From Paenisporosarcina sp. OV554 (GTDB lineage Bacteria > Bacillota > Bacilli > Bacillales_A > Planococcaceae), in NCBI RefSeq assembly GCF_003058165.1, contig NZ_QBUC01000001.1, positions 1 to 64,000 on the forward strand: DNA of 64,000 nucleotides, read 5' to 3'. Both the position numbers and the translations under genes were made by a program. Shown piece after piece: positions 7,628-16,730 of the stretch. The notes below the pieces were generated by a model. It was not told where the DNA came from and did not search any database. It worked only from the letters and a program-made list of their open reading frames with translations. Within the stretch, counting starts at the first letter, position 1, and each line of letters starts with the position of its first letter.

Positions 7628-7665
7628 ATCTTTTTATTAAATCATTTTTGTTTGGTGATGGTTCC

Positions 7666-7794
7666 TTACTTGATGGGATCCACTTTAGTTGCATCCTTGG
7701 TATTAAGAGCAAGCGTAAGTGAATAAACAAAGGTTCCGAACAAGATACCTAAGCACATAAGCATTCCAAGAGTGACAGCTAAATAGTACGTCAT
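7666..7794 (-). CDS. 42-residue single-pass membrane protein
   Basis: A short ORF with a strong AAGGAGG 6 nt before its ATG (7792-7794). The product starts MTYYLAVTLGMLMC, continues with a membrane segment to about residue 30, and ends in a polar tail, ATKVDPIK. The ribosome-binding site and clean membrane profile make it probably real. I do not recognise a family. It lies next to the spoIIS locus but on the other strand, so a link is not implied. Confidence 0.6.
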   Translation of the reverse strand: MTYYLAVTLGMLMCLGILFGTFVYSLTLALNTKDATKVDPIK

Positions 7795-7896
7795 GTACAA
7801 CCTCCTTTTTGAAGTATATGCAAGGGGGCTGCACATGATTTATAAAAGATTAGTAGATAGTGGACAAGTTTAGTTGTTATGGAATTTAGAATCAGT

Positions 7897-7951
7897 GTGT
7901 CACCAATAAAAAAGGCTTTGGCTATCTTCAAAAAAGCAGTAATAAGCTTTT
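7897..7951. repeat. dispersed hairpin element, copy C1
   Basis: Begins GTGTCACCAATAAAAAAGG and ends AAGCAGTAATAA-CTTTT, with a degenerate internal stem. Related copies lie at 8168, 18884 and 22275. Confidence 0.7.
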
Positions 7952-7959
7952 CATCATGA

Positions 7960-8141
7960 TATTTTGAAGAGAAAAGTTCTTGTATGGCCCCACCCGCTGT
8001 CGCTTGGTGGGTTTTTCTGATGGGAATTTGGATGAGCGATTGTTTAGTTGTAAAATTCTCGTGTTTAGTTGTAAAAATGGGGCATTTAGTTGTAATTTTG
8101 AACGGTTTGGTTGTAAAAATCATGGTTTTAGTTGTATTAGT
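7960..8141. repeat. composite repeat with 21-bp array A3 (five units)
   Basis: The left part (7960-8045) is homologous to 18985-19070 and contains a CCCACC/GGTGGG hairpin followed by TTTTT. The right part is an array with cores AGTTGTAA or GGTTGTAA at 8046, 8067, 8088, 8109 and 8130, exactly 21 bp apart. The core differs from arrays A1/A2 (TGTAA in place of TGGAA) but keeps the period. Confidence 0.85.
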
Positions 8142-8167
8142 AAAATTATGGACATGAGAGGGTTAGT

Positions 8168-8196
8168 GTGTCACCAAAAGCAGTAATAAAGGTTTT
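8168..8196. repeat. dispersed hairpin element, deleted copy C4
   Basis: GTGTCACCA is joined directly to AAAGCAGTAATAAAGGTTTT, so the internal hairpin present in the other copies is missing. It follows array A3. Confidence 0.7.
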
Positions 8197-8364
8197 AAAT
8201 GATACAGAACGCAAGAAGCTGCCGAAATTGTATCTTAGGCAGCAACTCTTGTTACAGTTTGCATCTTTTCTTTAGTTAACCAGAGTCAAAAAACCACTAT
8301 GAACGCTAAGGTTGCAGGAGAGCGAAGGGTGCAAAAACGCCGCAAGATTGCCTGTAAGAAAAGA

Positions 8365-8403
8365 GACGAGTGAGGTGACGTTTAGTCACCTCACTCGTCT
8401 TTT
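8365..8403. terminator. bidirectional terminator of the glucan phosphorylase operon
   Basis: A perfect 15-bp stem (8365-8379 with 8385-8399) and 5-nt loop, with TTTT on the plus side and TCTTTTCTT on the minus side. It is 107 bp past the GH94 stop. Confidence 0.8.
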
Positions 8404-8505
8404 CATTCATTCATTAGTTAATGATGCAGCAGGTTGCCACCCATAGCGATCTGGATACCATAGCTTATACTATAATAATTAGCAATCAAGAAACATAGTG
8501 GAATC

Positions 8506-11500
8506 TTAACTCCAAATTTCAATAAGGTTTTCATCATCCGTTAATTCTGCTTCTAACGCTTTTTTCCCAATCTTCACGCCGCCTTGACGATAACGGTTTT
8601 GAAGACTCTCAAAATCTACTTCATTTCCGTTAACAGTTAAAGTACCTTCTTGATTAGATAAATGGTAGCGAATCGTTACGGGTTTTCCATAAACGACAAA
8701 TGAACATTCCAAGCCATCTAATGAAGAAGGAAGGATTGGGTCAATTTCTAAGTGGTCAGCTTGTTGGCGAATGCCTAAACCGTTTGAAATTAACTGGTTC
8801 ATGTAAATTCCAGGTCCGCTTGAATAAATGCGCCATCCACCTTTAACTGAAACTTGGCCGGTTCTTAATTCGTTGAAGCGGTCTTGTGCTTCATAACGGG
8901 TTTTGAAGTTCCCGTCTGAACTACTAAAGTATGCATTGCTTTGGCGTTTTTGAGCATTTGATACGACTTTCGTGATACCGATTGGATTGATTGTTTCAAG
9001 ACCTTTCCACACTTCTTCTGTGCGACCGAGTTTTGCCATGGCTTCGACAAAACGAATGTGGGCATGTACATATTGCAAGCCGATTTCACGTCCGAAGTTG
9101 GATGCTTGTTCTGCACGTTTAAAGTGTTTGCTCACACCGCCTTCGTAATTAGCAGGTCTATTCATTAATCGAACGCCGTCTGGACAGTAGAAATGCTCTT
9201 TAATCAAAGCTTCATGGCTAACAGCTTCTTCAGGTGTTAATAATTCACTGATCATACCTCGAGTCATTGGCAATAAACGATAGTTAATGCCTGTTTTATA
9301 ATCACTTGGGTGAACCATGTTTTCCGGGTTTTCAGGGTCTTCGAAATAAAGAAAACCTGGGATAACGTCTGTGTTTAGCATATACGTTTTAAAGTCTTTT
9401 TCGATGCCTTCTGCTAAGTTCATTAACTCATCGGATTCCTGTGGATTCACAGTTTGTAAGCTTGTAGCAAGATTACGAATCGTTTGGAAGGTAAGAGCAA
9501 CTGTCCAGCTGCTTACCATATATTGTTTAAGTTTTGGATTGGCTGGTTGCAGTGTATCGTCCCAGTCGCCATCTCCATATGAAGAAAGATGTGTGTCATG
9601 CAAGAAGTTATCTTTGATCGACTTTATTTGTTTTCTGACATGGTCCATCAATGTGGCGGGTGCAGTGAATGAAAAATCAGAGCGGTTCGTGTAAGGGATT
9701 GTCATGTTCAAAATTTCAACGTCATTTGTTGCAGTCAGATAATCCGCCACTACTTTAAGTGGCCACACAATGACGTCGCCGTGGCTATGATCTTGTTGGA
9801 TTGTTTGATATTTATCAAACATGAACCATTGTGGCCATTCACCTGTATCTTCGTATTGGTGAGAGTACAAGGTTTTAATAATATCTTTTACACTTTCGTA
9901 TTGATGAGTCGCAAGGAAATATTCGGTTGGTCCCTGACAAACGTCTCTCGTTCCCCAAGCAGCTCCACCGTATTGCTCGAGACCGTGTGGAACGGAATAG
10001 TGAACGAGCATATTGTGCGTATACCACCAGGAGATTGCGTTTACTTTTTCAACAGATTCTTGATTAGCAGGTAGTGACAAAGAAAATCCATTCATCACGC
10101 CTTTGTAGTACGTTTGATAACGTGATTTTTCAAGGTCGAAATCAAGCTCCTCGAAATGGTCGAATTCGCCAACTAATGACCCTTCCATCGTTAAGGTCCA
10201 GTTGCTCGTGGTGTTGATTTCTAAAGAAACGAGTGAGGCTTCTTTTAGTTTAGATACAGTCATATCAGCCCCATGAAGTTTAAAACGATAAGCAAGATTA
10301 GGATGTACATGGGCACTGTCAGAAGTTGAATCTGCTGCAACGATAAATGAATTGTCGTTTTCAACCTCTAAGTGGAAAGGAGCTTCATATTCATTGTTAT
10401 TCATCGTTATTTGATTGGTGACCATGAAATCATACGACTTATTATGTGAAGAAGAAACATGCAAAGTTACTGCTTTTTTATCAACAACAGTAAAGCTCGT
10501 AATGGTCAGTTCGTCGTCAGCAAGCTTATAAATCCAGCGAGCATAATTGAATCCTAGTTCGTAAACAGCTGGCATCGTCAATAATTGATACTCGCCATCA
10601 AGTTTTACATAAATACGCTGACCCGATGTCTTCATGATATTTAAGGGATTGCGAACATTGGATAATAGTTTGTTCATCGATGTATTTCCTAAAACGAGCT
10701 GGGCATTAAATACGCCCGGCATATAAGAAGTGGAAGTGATAACCGGTTCACCGAGTTGATGATTTTCTCCACTCATCAGGATATGGCCATGTGAACGTTC
10801 TAATTGAAGCTCTTTTTCTTTCATCACAACATGTTCATACGTTGGTGTAAAAAAGGATAACAATGACTCGCCATCCCATTCTTCTAATAGTTTCTCTGGA
10901 TAAAGCGCATCAAGCTCAGCTGATGTCATCGCCGAAGATGAAATGGTTCCGGCTCCTGAGAAAGCTAGATCATGAGGTGAATCAAGCGTCTTAAATGAAA
11001 CCTCTTCTTTCTCTATTCCATCCCAAGCATGTTGGATTTCTTGTATAAATAATGGGTTCTTCACTGCATTTGGATGGTGGCTAGCAACCGCACCATAAAA
11101 TACAAATGAAGTCTTCCCTGTGAGACTTATTTTTTCACTTTGTAGAGCTGTATAAGCAAATTCATATTGATACGTTTCATTCGCTAAAGAAGCCTTTGTT
11201 AAAGCTTCGGGGATATCGGTTTCTTTGTAACTTAAACCGAAAAATTGAAATCCATCTGTAGAGTAGCCGACATTTTTCTCTAATGATCCTTGTTGAAGGT
11301 AAGGGAAGTAGTCACCTTGTTGCTGATTTTGCCGTGTGCACACGGTAAAACCAGTCGTATCTTCAAATACGGCATGGTCTAAGTACTGAGCGTTATATGC
11401 TTCGTTAGAACGAAGCGCATTTATGTGAGCCACTCCTACATCTTGTCCATACACCAAGTCCACATCAAGCTGTTCTCCGTCTAAGTTTACTTCCCAAAAC

Positions 11501-11814
11501 CACATTTGTTCATTGGCCAAATGGAAGATCACTTCATAGTCAATCCCGGGAACAGTCCCAGCCCACTTTGCCTTATTTGCAGAAGTCGAAAAAGTACTCG
11601 TCGATTTCACACCAAGAAGGGGGTAGAAGTCTATTTTGTCGTTACTAAAAATGCGCAAGAAAATATTATTGATTGAGCCGTCGATGGCATTACCAATAAG
11701 CTGGTTAACCATCATGTTTTTATGGGAGATAGTTGATACATCTCCTGAGGGAAGAAAATTCACTTGTGTATCACCAGTTTGAAGTTGGTATGTCTTATTT
11801 GTATATGCAGTCAT
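8506..11814 (-). CDS. GH94 1,2-beta-oligoglucan phosphorylase
   Basis: Cytoplasmic protein of 1102 residues without signal peptide. The C-terminal half (about 620-1060) is the (alpha/alpha)6 barrel of GH94 (former GT36) phosphorylases: GGAAWGTRDVCQGPTEY, TGEWPQWFMFD, SHGDVIVWPLK and GDGDWDDTLQP, whose Asp cluster (D750, D752, D753) includes the expected general acid. The very long N-terminal region and the neighbours match the Listeria innocua sophoro-oligosaccharide phosphorylase locus, where this enzyme cleaves beta-1,2-glucans with phosphate to glucose 1-phosphate. It starts 2 bp after the GH3 gene stop and is translated with it. Cellobionic or other beta-glucan specificity cannot be excluded from sequence alone. 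Confidence 0.8.
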   Translation of the reverse strand: MTAYTNKTYQLQTGDTQVNFLPSGDVSTISHKNMMVNQLIGNAIDGSINNIFLRIFSNDKIDFYPLLGVKSTSTFSTSANKAKWAGTVPGIDYEVIFHLANEQMWFWEVNLDGEQLDVDLVYGQDVGVAHINALRSNEAYNAQYLDHAVFEDTTGFTVCTRQNQQQGDYFPYLQQGSLEKNVGYSTDGFQFFGLSYKETDIPEALTKASLANETYQYEFAYTALQSEKISLTGKTSFVFYGAVASHHPNAVKNPLFIQEIQHAWDGIEKEEVSFKTLDSPHDLAFSGAGTISSSAMTSAELDALYPEKLLEEWDGESLLSFFTPTYEHVVMKEKELQLERSHGHILMSGENHQLGEPVITSTSYMPGVFNAQLVLGNTSMNKLLSNVRNPLNIMKTSGQRIYVKLDGEYQLLTMPAVYELGFNYARWIYKLADDELTITSFTVVDKKAVTLHVSSSHNKSYDFMVTNQITMNNNEYEAPFHLEVENDNSFIVAADSTSDSAHVHPNLAYRFKLHGADMTVSKLKEASLVSLEINTTSNWTLTMEGSLVGEFDHFEELDFDLEKSRYQTYYKGVMNGFSLSLPANQESVEKVNAISWWYTHNMLVHYSVPHGLEQYGGAAWGTRDVCQGPTEYFLATHQYESVKDIIKTLYSHQYEDTGEWPQWFMFDKYQTIQQDHSHGDVIVWPLKVVADYLTATNDVEILNMTIPYTNRSDFSFTAPATLMDHVRKQIKSIKDNFLHDTHLSSYGDGDWDDTLQPANPKLKQYMVSSWTVALTFQTIRNLATSLQTVNPQESDELMNLAEGIEKDFKTYMLNTDVIPGFLYFEDPENPENMVHPSDYKTGINYRLLPMTRGMISELLTPEEAVSHEALIKEHFYCPDGVRLMNRPANYEGGVSKHFKRAEQASNFGREIGLQYVHAHIRFVEAMAKLGRTEEVWKGLETINPIGITKVVSNAQKRQSNAYFSSSDGNFKTRYEAQDRFNELRTGQVSVKGGWRIYSSGPGIYMNQLISNGLGIRQQADHLEIDPILPSSLDGLECSFVVYGKPVTIRYHLSNQEGTLTVNGNEVDFESLQNRYRQGGVKIGKKALEAELTDDENLIEIWS

Positions 11815-11816
11815 GG

Positions 11817-13997
11817 TTAGTTCCTCCCTTGTGATATCAATTGGAATGAATGTGAAAGGACATCTTTGCTATTCGTTCCTACATATAAAACGAATGAGCC
11901 ATTATCACTCTTAAATGAAAGGTCCGCATGGTGGTAACGAAGTTGATCTTCGGTAATCGTAAAGGTCACTTGTTGCGTTTCGCCAGGCTCGAGTATAATG
12001 CTTTGGTAGCCTTTTAATTCTTTCAATGGTCGAACTACTTCTCCAACGACATCTTGAATATAAAACTGAACAATTTCTTCACCAGTGAAGTGACCAATAT
12101 TTGAAACAGACGCAGTCGCTGTGATTTCAGAGTCCTTCGTTAGTTGAGTCGAAGTAAGTTCAAGGTCTGAATAGCTAAACTGCGTATAACTTAATCCGAA
12201 GCCGAAAGGGAACAACGGATCGTTTGGTGCATCTAGATATTGAGATACATAGCGTTCTTGTGCATCGGGTGCACCTTGTGGTCGACCTGTATTGAAGTGA
12301 TTATAGTAAACGGGTACTTGTCCAACGTTATCAGGGAAAGACATCGTCAGTTTTCCTGAAGGAATTGTTACACCATAAAGAAGGTCTAAAAGTGCATTTC
12401 CGCCTTCACTTCCTGGGTACCACGCTTCAAGCACGGCATCACTGTATTCAATGACTCCATGAAGGTCGAGTGGACGTCCATTAAATAAAAGCGTAATAAT
12501 TGGTTTTCCACAAGTGGCTAATGCTTTTAGCAACTCCAGTTGAGGAGCGGGCAATTGAATGTTCGTTCGACAACCTGCTTCGCCACTCATTTCACTATCT
12601 TCACCAACTGCGACAACAATTACATCAGCATTCGACGCTGCTTGAACAGCTTCTTCCAGCTGTTGTTGTGTAATCGTTTCTACATGGCAACCAGTGGCAA
12701 CATTCAGCTGATTAGTAGGAAGATGTTTTTCAAATGCTTGCTTTAATGTCACGGCTTCTTCTCTAACCCCAAGTGCTGACCAAGGCCCTAAAATATCGCC
12801 GCTATCCGCAAATGGTCCGATTAATGCAATATTCTTGTTGCTAGTAAGAGGGAGTATGTGATTGTCGTTTTTCAATAGAACACAAGATTTGGTTGCGAGT
12901 TCACGTGATACTTGAAGATGATCTGGATGGCTGACCACTTGTTGTTCAAGCTCCACATCAGCGCCCCTATAAGGTTGTTCAAATAATCCGAGTTTCTCTT
13001 TTAATGTAAGAATGCGAAGAACTGATTCGTCAATTATGCTTTCCTCAATCGCACCTTCCGTCACAAGTTCAGCTAAATGTTGAACATAACAGGCAGTCAT
13101 CATTTCAATATCGACACCCGCTTTTATTGCTTTCAATGCGGCTTCTTTGTCATCTTCAGCAACGCCATGAGGAATCAATTCCTTTACGGCGCCCCAATCC
13201 GAGATTAGAACGCCATCAAAGCCCCATTCTTCACGAAGTAGACTTCTCATTAACTTCTCATTACCTGTTGCAGGAATGCCATCTACTGTATTAAACGCAG
13301 TCATGACCATTTCACAACCTTCATCAAGAGCGGCTTTATAGGCAGGGAGATACGATTCTCTAAGTTGTCTTTCTGAAAGATCCACAGTGTTGTAATCTCG
13401 ACCTGCTTCAGCAGCCCCATAAGCGGCGAAATGTTTGACACAAGCAGCTACAGATTGAAGGTCGTTTGATAAGTCTTGCCCTTGAAATCCATTGACAAAG
13501 GCTTTCGCGAATACTTGATTTAAATAAGGATCTTCACCTGTCGATTCCATCACGCGTCCCCAACGAGGGTCACGAACTAAATCGACCATTGGAGCAAATG
13601 TAACATGTACACCAGAAACTGCGGCTTCTTTTGCTGCGATTTCTGCACTTTTTTGAGCAAGCTCAGTGTCCCAACTACATGCGATTGCTAAAGGCACTGG
13701 GAAAATGGTTTTGTATCCATGAATAATATCCGCCATGAACAACAGAGGGATACCAAGTCGATTATTTTCTAGATGTTTCTTTTGAATCGAAATTACTTCA
13801 GCAGCACCCGAGACACCGAGTACGGAACCAGCGTGTTCAATATTTTCGACGCTGATCGGCATTGCAGCCATCGGTCCGGTTATATGCCCTTGCTCAGTTG
13901 AGCCTTTGAAGAAAGGTCCTGCAAGCTGAAGTAACTGAGCGATTTTTTCATTTAATGTCATCTGTTTCATCAGGCTTTGAATGGTTGAAGTAGTCAT
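11817..13997 (-). CDS. GH3 beta-glucosidase, sophorose/beta-1,2-glucan type
   Basis: Cytoplasmic protein of 726 residues. An N-terminal (beta/alpha)8 domain carries the GH3 nucleophile Asp267 in LISDWGAV, and KHFAAYG and GRVMESTGEDP are family blocks. The second alpha/beta domain holds the probable acid/base Glu473 in MSGEAGCR. A fibronectin III-like domain closes the protein (about 615-720). GGAGG precedes the ATG. It is the first gene of the operon ending with the GH94 phosphorylase. In the homologous Listeria locus the GH3 enzyme degrades sophorose left by the phosphorylase. A LacI-type operator lies 27 bp upstream of its start. Confidence 0.85.
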   Translation of the reverse strand: MTTSTIQSLMKQMTLNEKIAQLLQLAGPFFKGSTEQGHITGPMAAMPISVENIEHAGSVLGVSGAAEVISIQKKHLENNRLGIPLLFMADIIHGYKTIFPVPLAIACSWDTELAQKSAEIAAKEAAVSGVHVTFAPMVDLVRDPRWGRVMESTGEDPYLNQVFAKAFVNGFQGQDLSNDLQSVAACVKHFAAYGAAEAGRDYNTVDLSERQLRESYLPAYKAALDEGCEMVMTAFNTVDGIPATGNEKLMRSLLREEWGFDGVLISDWGAVKELIPHGVAEDDKEAALKAIKAGVDIEMMTACYVQHLAELVTEGAIEESIIDESVLRILTLKEKLGLFEQPYRGADVELEQQVVSHPDHLQVSRELATKSCVLLKNDNHILPLTSNKNIALIGPFADSGDILGPWSALGVREEAVTLKQAFEKHLPTNQLNVATGCHVETITQQQLEEAVQAASNADVIVVAVGEDSEMSGEAGCRTNIQLPAPQLELLKALATCGKPIITLLFNGRPLDLHGVIEYSDAVLEAWYPGSEGGNALLDLLYGVTIPSGKLTMSFPDNVGQVPVYYNHFNTGRPQGAPDAQERYVSQYLDAPNDPLFPFGFGLSYTQFSYSDLELTSTQLTKDSEITATASVSNIGHFTGEEIVQFYIQDVVGEVVRPLKELKGYQSIILEPGETQQVTFTITEDQLRYHHADLSFKSDNGSFVLYVGTNSKDVLSHSFQLISQGRN

Positions 13998-14023
13998 TAA
14001 ATAACCTCCATCTACTATAGTTT

Positions 14024-14037
14024 GTGAAACGTTTCAC
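14024..14037. promoter_or_regulatory. LacI-family operator, GH3-GH94 side
   Basis: GTGAAACGTTTCAC is a perfect 14-bp palindrome with central CG, typical of LacI/GalR operators. It lies between the predicted promoter and the GH3 start, suited to repression. Confidence 0.75.
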
Positions 14038-14063
14038 TTTGACGTGATCTATACGATTCTTCC

Positions 14064-14092
14064 TTATTACAATATAAAAGGGATACATTCAA
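14064..14092 (-). promoter_or_regulatory. predicted SigA promoter of the GH3-GH94 operon
   Basis: On the minus strand TTGAAT (14087-14092) and TAATAA (14064-14069) are separated by 17 bp. Confidence 0.5.
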
Positions 14093-14249
14093 CTGTATCG
14101 TGTAGCTTAATAGTAGAACTATATTCAGAACAAAGATAGGAATTTAAGGACTGTATATGATTATTTTCAAATAATAAGAGAAATATATTCTAAACAATGC
14201 TGTGTTTTCTATTATGCAAATGGAAATAATTAATTATTTCGAAAAACAG

Positions 14250-14278
14250 TTGTAAGCGTATTCAATTTTCATTATAAT
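14250..14278 (+). promoter_or_regulatory. SigA promoter of the glucan ABC importer
   Basis: TTGTAA (14250-14255), 17-bp spacer, consensus TATAAT (14273-14278). The predicted start point, about 14285, abuts the operator. Confidence 0.75.
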
Positions 14279-14285
14279 AGAATTA

Positions 14286-14299
14286 TCGAAACGTTTCAA
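14286..14299. promoter_or_regulatory. LacI-family operator, importer side
   Basis: TCGAAACGTTTCAA shares the core GAAACGTTTC with the site at 14024-14037 and covers the predicted transcription start, so binding would block initiation. Confidence 0.75.
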
Positions 14300-14394
14300 C
14301 AGCGTAACGATTATATTTATTAAATGATAATATGATGGTTTCAAAGATTCGTTTATTCACACAAGACCAAAATAGAAAAGGAGATGGAAATCAA

Positions 14395-15627
14395 ATGAAG
14401 AAAAAAGGATTAGTTTACTCGACGGTTTTAGCAGTTGCATTATCAGGTATTTTAGCTGGTTGTGGTAACGGGGAAAAAGGTAGCGAAGATGGAGACAAAA
14501 CATTATCAGTCTGGGCAATGGGCGGAGAAGGTAAGCTGCTAAGTGAAATGACAGCAAAATTTGAAGAAGAAAACCCAGGTTTGGATGTAAAAGTACAAGC
14601 TATTCCTTGGGATTCTGCTCACGATAAGCTATTAACAGCTGTTGCATCGGGTAATGGGCCTGACGTATTACAACTAGGGACAACATGGGTTTCAGAATTT
14701 GCAGATGCAGGTGCATTGCTTGATCTAACTGAACATATGGAAGATCACCCTGAATTTGATCCTAAAAACTATTTTGAAGGTGCTCAATCTTCCATGATGT
14801 ATGACGATAAAGTAATTGGTATTCCTTGGTATGTAGAAACACGTACGATGTACTATCGCACCGATTTATTAGAAGAAGTAGGGTATTCAGAGCCTCCAGC
14901 TACATGGGATGAACTAAAAGATGCTGCTTCTAAACTTTCTAAATCTGGTGACGATGTTTATGGACTGGACATTGATTTAAATGATCAAGTAACACCATTA
15001 ATCTTTGCATGGCAAAATGGATTTGAATTCGATGCAAAAAATCCTAATTTCTCTTCTCCTGAATTTAAAGGGGCAATGGACTATTACACTAGCTACTTTA
15101 AAGAAGGAATTAGTTCACCAGCAAAAGGCGTTGATATTGTACAAGCCTTTAAAGACGGCAAGAAACCAATCTTCTTCAGTGGTCCGTGGATGATTAATGT
15201 GTTAAACGATCAAGCGCCTGATTTAGAAGGTAAATGGGCAGTTGCAACAATGCCAGAAAAAGAAAACAACCTATCAAGTATTGGTGGAGCGAACTTCTCT
15301 GTATTCCACAATTCTGAAATGGTCGACGAGTCATTAGACTTTATTTCTTATATGAATGAAGTGGATACTCAGTTAGAATGGATGGAAACATCAAACACAC
15401 TTCCTTCTCGTGTAGAAGCTTGGCAAGATCCGAAACTAGCAGACAATGAGATGTATGCAACATTTGGTGAGCAACTTGAAAGTTCACAAGGTGCACCTCA
15501 AATTAAAGAGTGGGAAAAAATCGTCCAAGAATTACTTGCTTCTATTGAAAGAGTTATCAGTGGTGGTGCTGATGTTGAAACAGAACTTAAAGGGTTAGAT
15601 GAAAAAGCAAAAGGTATGATTAAATAA
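14395..15627 (+). CDS. ABC importer sugar-binding lipoprotein
   Basis: Lipoprotein of 410 residues. The signal peptide ends in the lipobox LAGC (Cys about residue 23), and the mature part is a family 1 extracellular solute-binding protein, with AVASGNGPDVLQLGTTW, GIPWYVETRTMYYRTDLL and KKPIFFSGPWM as family-typical stretches. The ATG at 14395 follows GGAG by 11 nt and begins the signal peptide properly; the upstream ATG at 14332 would add 21 polar residues. Given its divergent GH94/GH3 partners it probably binds beta-1,2-gluco-oligosaccharides, as the Listeria counterpart does. A terminator-like hairpin follows it, which should raise its level over the permeases. Confidence 0.88.
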   Translation: MKKKGLVYSTVLAVALSGILAGCGNGEKGSEDGDKTLSVWAMGGEGKLLSEMTAKFEEENPGLDVKVQAIPWDSAHDKLLTAVASGNGPDVLQLGTTWVSEFADAGALLDLTEHMEDHPEFDPKNYFEGAQSSMMYDDKVIGIPWYVETRTMYYRTDLLEEVGYSEPPATWDELKDAASKLSKSGDDVYGLDIDLNDQVTPLIFAWQNGFEFDAKNPNFSSPEFKGAMDYYTSYFKEGISSPAKGVDIVQAFKDGKKPIFFSGPWMINVLNDQAPDLEGKWAVATMPEKENNLSSIGGANFSVFHNSEMVDESLDFISYMNEVDTQLEWMETSNTLPSRVEAWQDPKLADNEMYATFGEQLESSQGAPQIKEWEKIVQELLASIERVISGGADVETELKGLDEKAKGMIK

Positions 15628-15692
15628 AGCTAGAATGGTTGAAAATAGATTGACAATCTCCTAAAAGACATCAGGTTGATCCTGCACAAATG

Positions 15693-15732
15693 ATAGGTAA
15701 GTGATGAACCAATGATCACTTACCTATTTTTT
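15693..15732 (+). terminator. intra-operon attenuating terminator
   Basis: A perfect 13-bp stem ATAGGTAAGTGAT/ATCACTTACCTAT with a 9-nt loop and six T, between the binding-protein and permease genes. It probably limits read-through so that binding protein exceeds permease. Confidence 0.8.
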
Positions 15733-15782
15733 CAAGATTGTTTTGTCGAAAGGTGAAAGATTGTAAAGGTAGGTGGGGTAAA

Positions 15783-16685
15783 ATGTTAAACCAAATGCTC
15801 AAGACTACAATGAGAAATCGTCATCCTTATCTTTTTATTGCACCAGCGTTACTCATTCTTATTTTATTCAGCCTCATTCCGATAACAATTGCGTTTGTTA
15901 TTAGTTTTACTGACTTGAATCTGAAAGGGTTAGCTGACTGGTCCAGTATTAACTTTATTGGCTTAGAAAACTACACCACATTATTAAAGGATACCGTCTT
16001 CCATAAAGCAGTTTTTAACACGCTATTTTACGTAGTAATTGGCGTTCCGCTCGTGATCATCAGTTCACTCGGTATTGCTTTACTGATTAATTACGGTAAA
16101 AACTTAATTTTTACGGTTTTCAGAGCCGTGTACTTTATGCCAGCTATTACAAATATCATCGCCGTTGCTGTGGTGTGGGGTTTCCTTTATAACACAGAGT
16201 ACGGACTATTTAATTACGTCCTTTCCTTGGTAGATGTAGATAAAGTTCCTTGGTTAGAGCAACCGGTATTGGCAAAACTATCTCTTATTGTGCTTGCCGT
16301 GTGGAAAGGGATCGGTATCAACATGATCATTTTCTTAGCAGCACTTCAAGGGATTCCAAATTCGTATTATGAAGCGGCTAGAATTGATGGCGCTAAAAGA
16401 TGGCAAGTGCTTGTTTACATTACCATTCCGCTATTACGTTACTCCATATTCTTCGTTACGGTTACAACTTTGATTGGATGGCTTCAGTTCTTCGAAGAAC
16501 CATTTATCATGACCCAAGGTGGTCCTCTTGATGGAACCGTCTCAATGGCATTGTTTATTTATCAAAGAGGTTTCCAATTCAGTGAGTTTGGCTATGCCGC
16601 AGCAGGATCATTTGTGCTGTTTATTGTCATCATCATTGTGACATTGCTGCAATTCAAGTTGAAGAAAAGTGATGTCGACTATTAA
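15783..16685 (+). CDS. ABC sugar importer permease, MalF/UgpA type
   Basis: Inner-membrane permease of 301 residues with six predicted membrane segments. The ATPase-coupling EAA loop is present as YYEAARIDGAKRWQV near residues 198-212. The ATG at 15783 is used because GGTGGGG lies just upstream; the longer form from 15738 adds 15 basic residues without a better site. It pairs with the second permease downstream. No ATPase gene lies in the island, so a shared MsmK-type ATPase elsewhere on the chromosome is expected, as is usual for this importer class in Firmicutes. Confidence 0.88.
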   Translation: MLNQMLKTTMRNRHPYLFIAPALLILILFSLIPITIAFVISFTDLNLKGLADWSSINFIGLENYTTLLKDTVFHKAVFNTLFYVVIGVPLVIISSLGIALLINYGKNLIFTVFRAVYFMPAITNIIAVAVVWGFLYNTEYGLFNYVLSLVDVDKVPWLEQPVLAKLSLIVLAVWKGIGINMIIFLAALQGIPNSYYEAARIDGAKRWQVLVYITIPLLRYSIFFVTVTTLIGWLQFFEEPFIMTQGGPLDGTVSMALFIYQRGFQFSEFGYAAAGSFVLFIVIIIVTLLQFKLKKSDVDY

Positions 16686-16730
16686 AAGGAAACAACCTAT
16701 ATAGAGTTTCGATGAGTTGATGATTATATG

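Larger units (their letters stand above)
7795..8505. other. gene-free region rich in dispersed repeats
   Basis: No gene is supported in 711 bp. It contains hairpin element C1 (7897-7951), the composite block with array A3 (7960-8141), the hairpin-less copy C4 (8168-8196), an imperfect stem GCTGCC/GGCAGC near 8219-8244, and the terminator at 8365-8403. ORFs across the array are repeat artefacts. Confidence 0.6.
13998..14394. other. divergent promoter region of the beta-glucan island
   Basis: Holds the minus-strand promoter, the plus-strand promoter and two LacI-type operators, listed separately. The middle (about 14100-14240) is AT-rich with nothing further seen. Confidence 0.6.

Noticed and set aside
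8270-8360. Possible structured RNA or riboswitch upstream of the GH94 terminator
   Set aside because: I could not fold a conserved structure by eye and it lies downstream of both neighbouring genes.
14024-14037. CcpA cre site in the glucan island
   Set aside because: The palindrome has the 10-bp GAAACGTTTC core without the spacing of the 14-bp cre consensus; the adjacent LacI gene is the simpler explanation.
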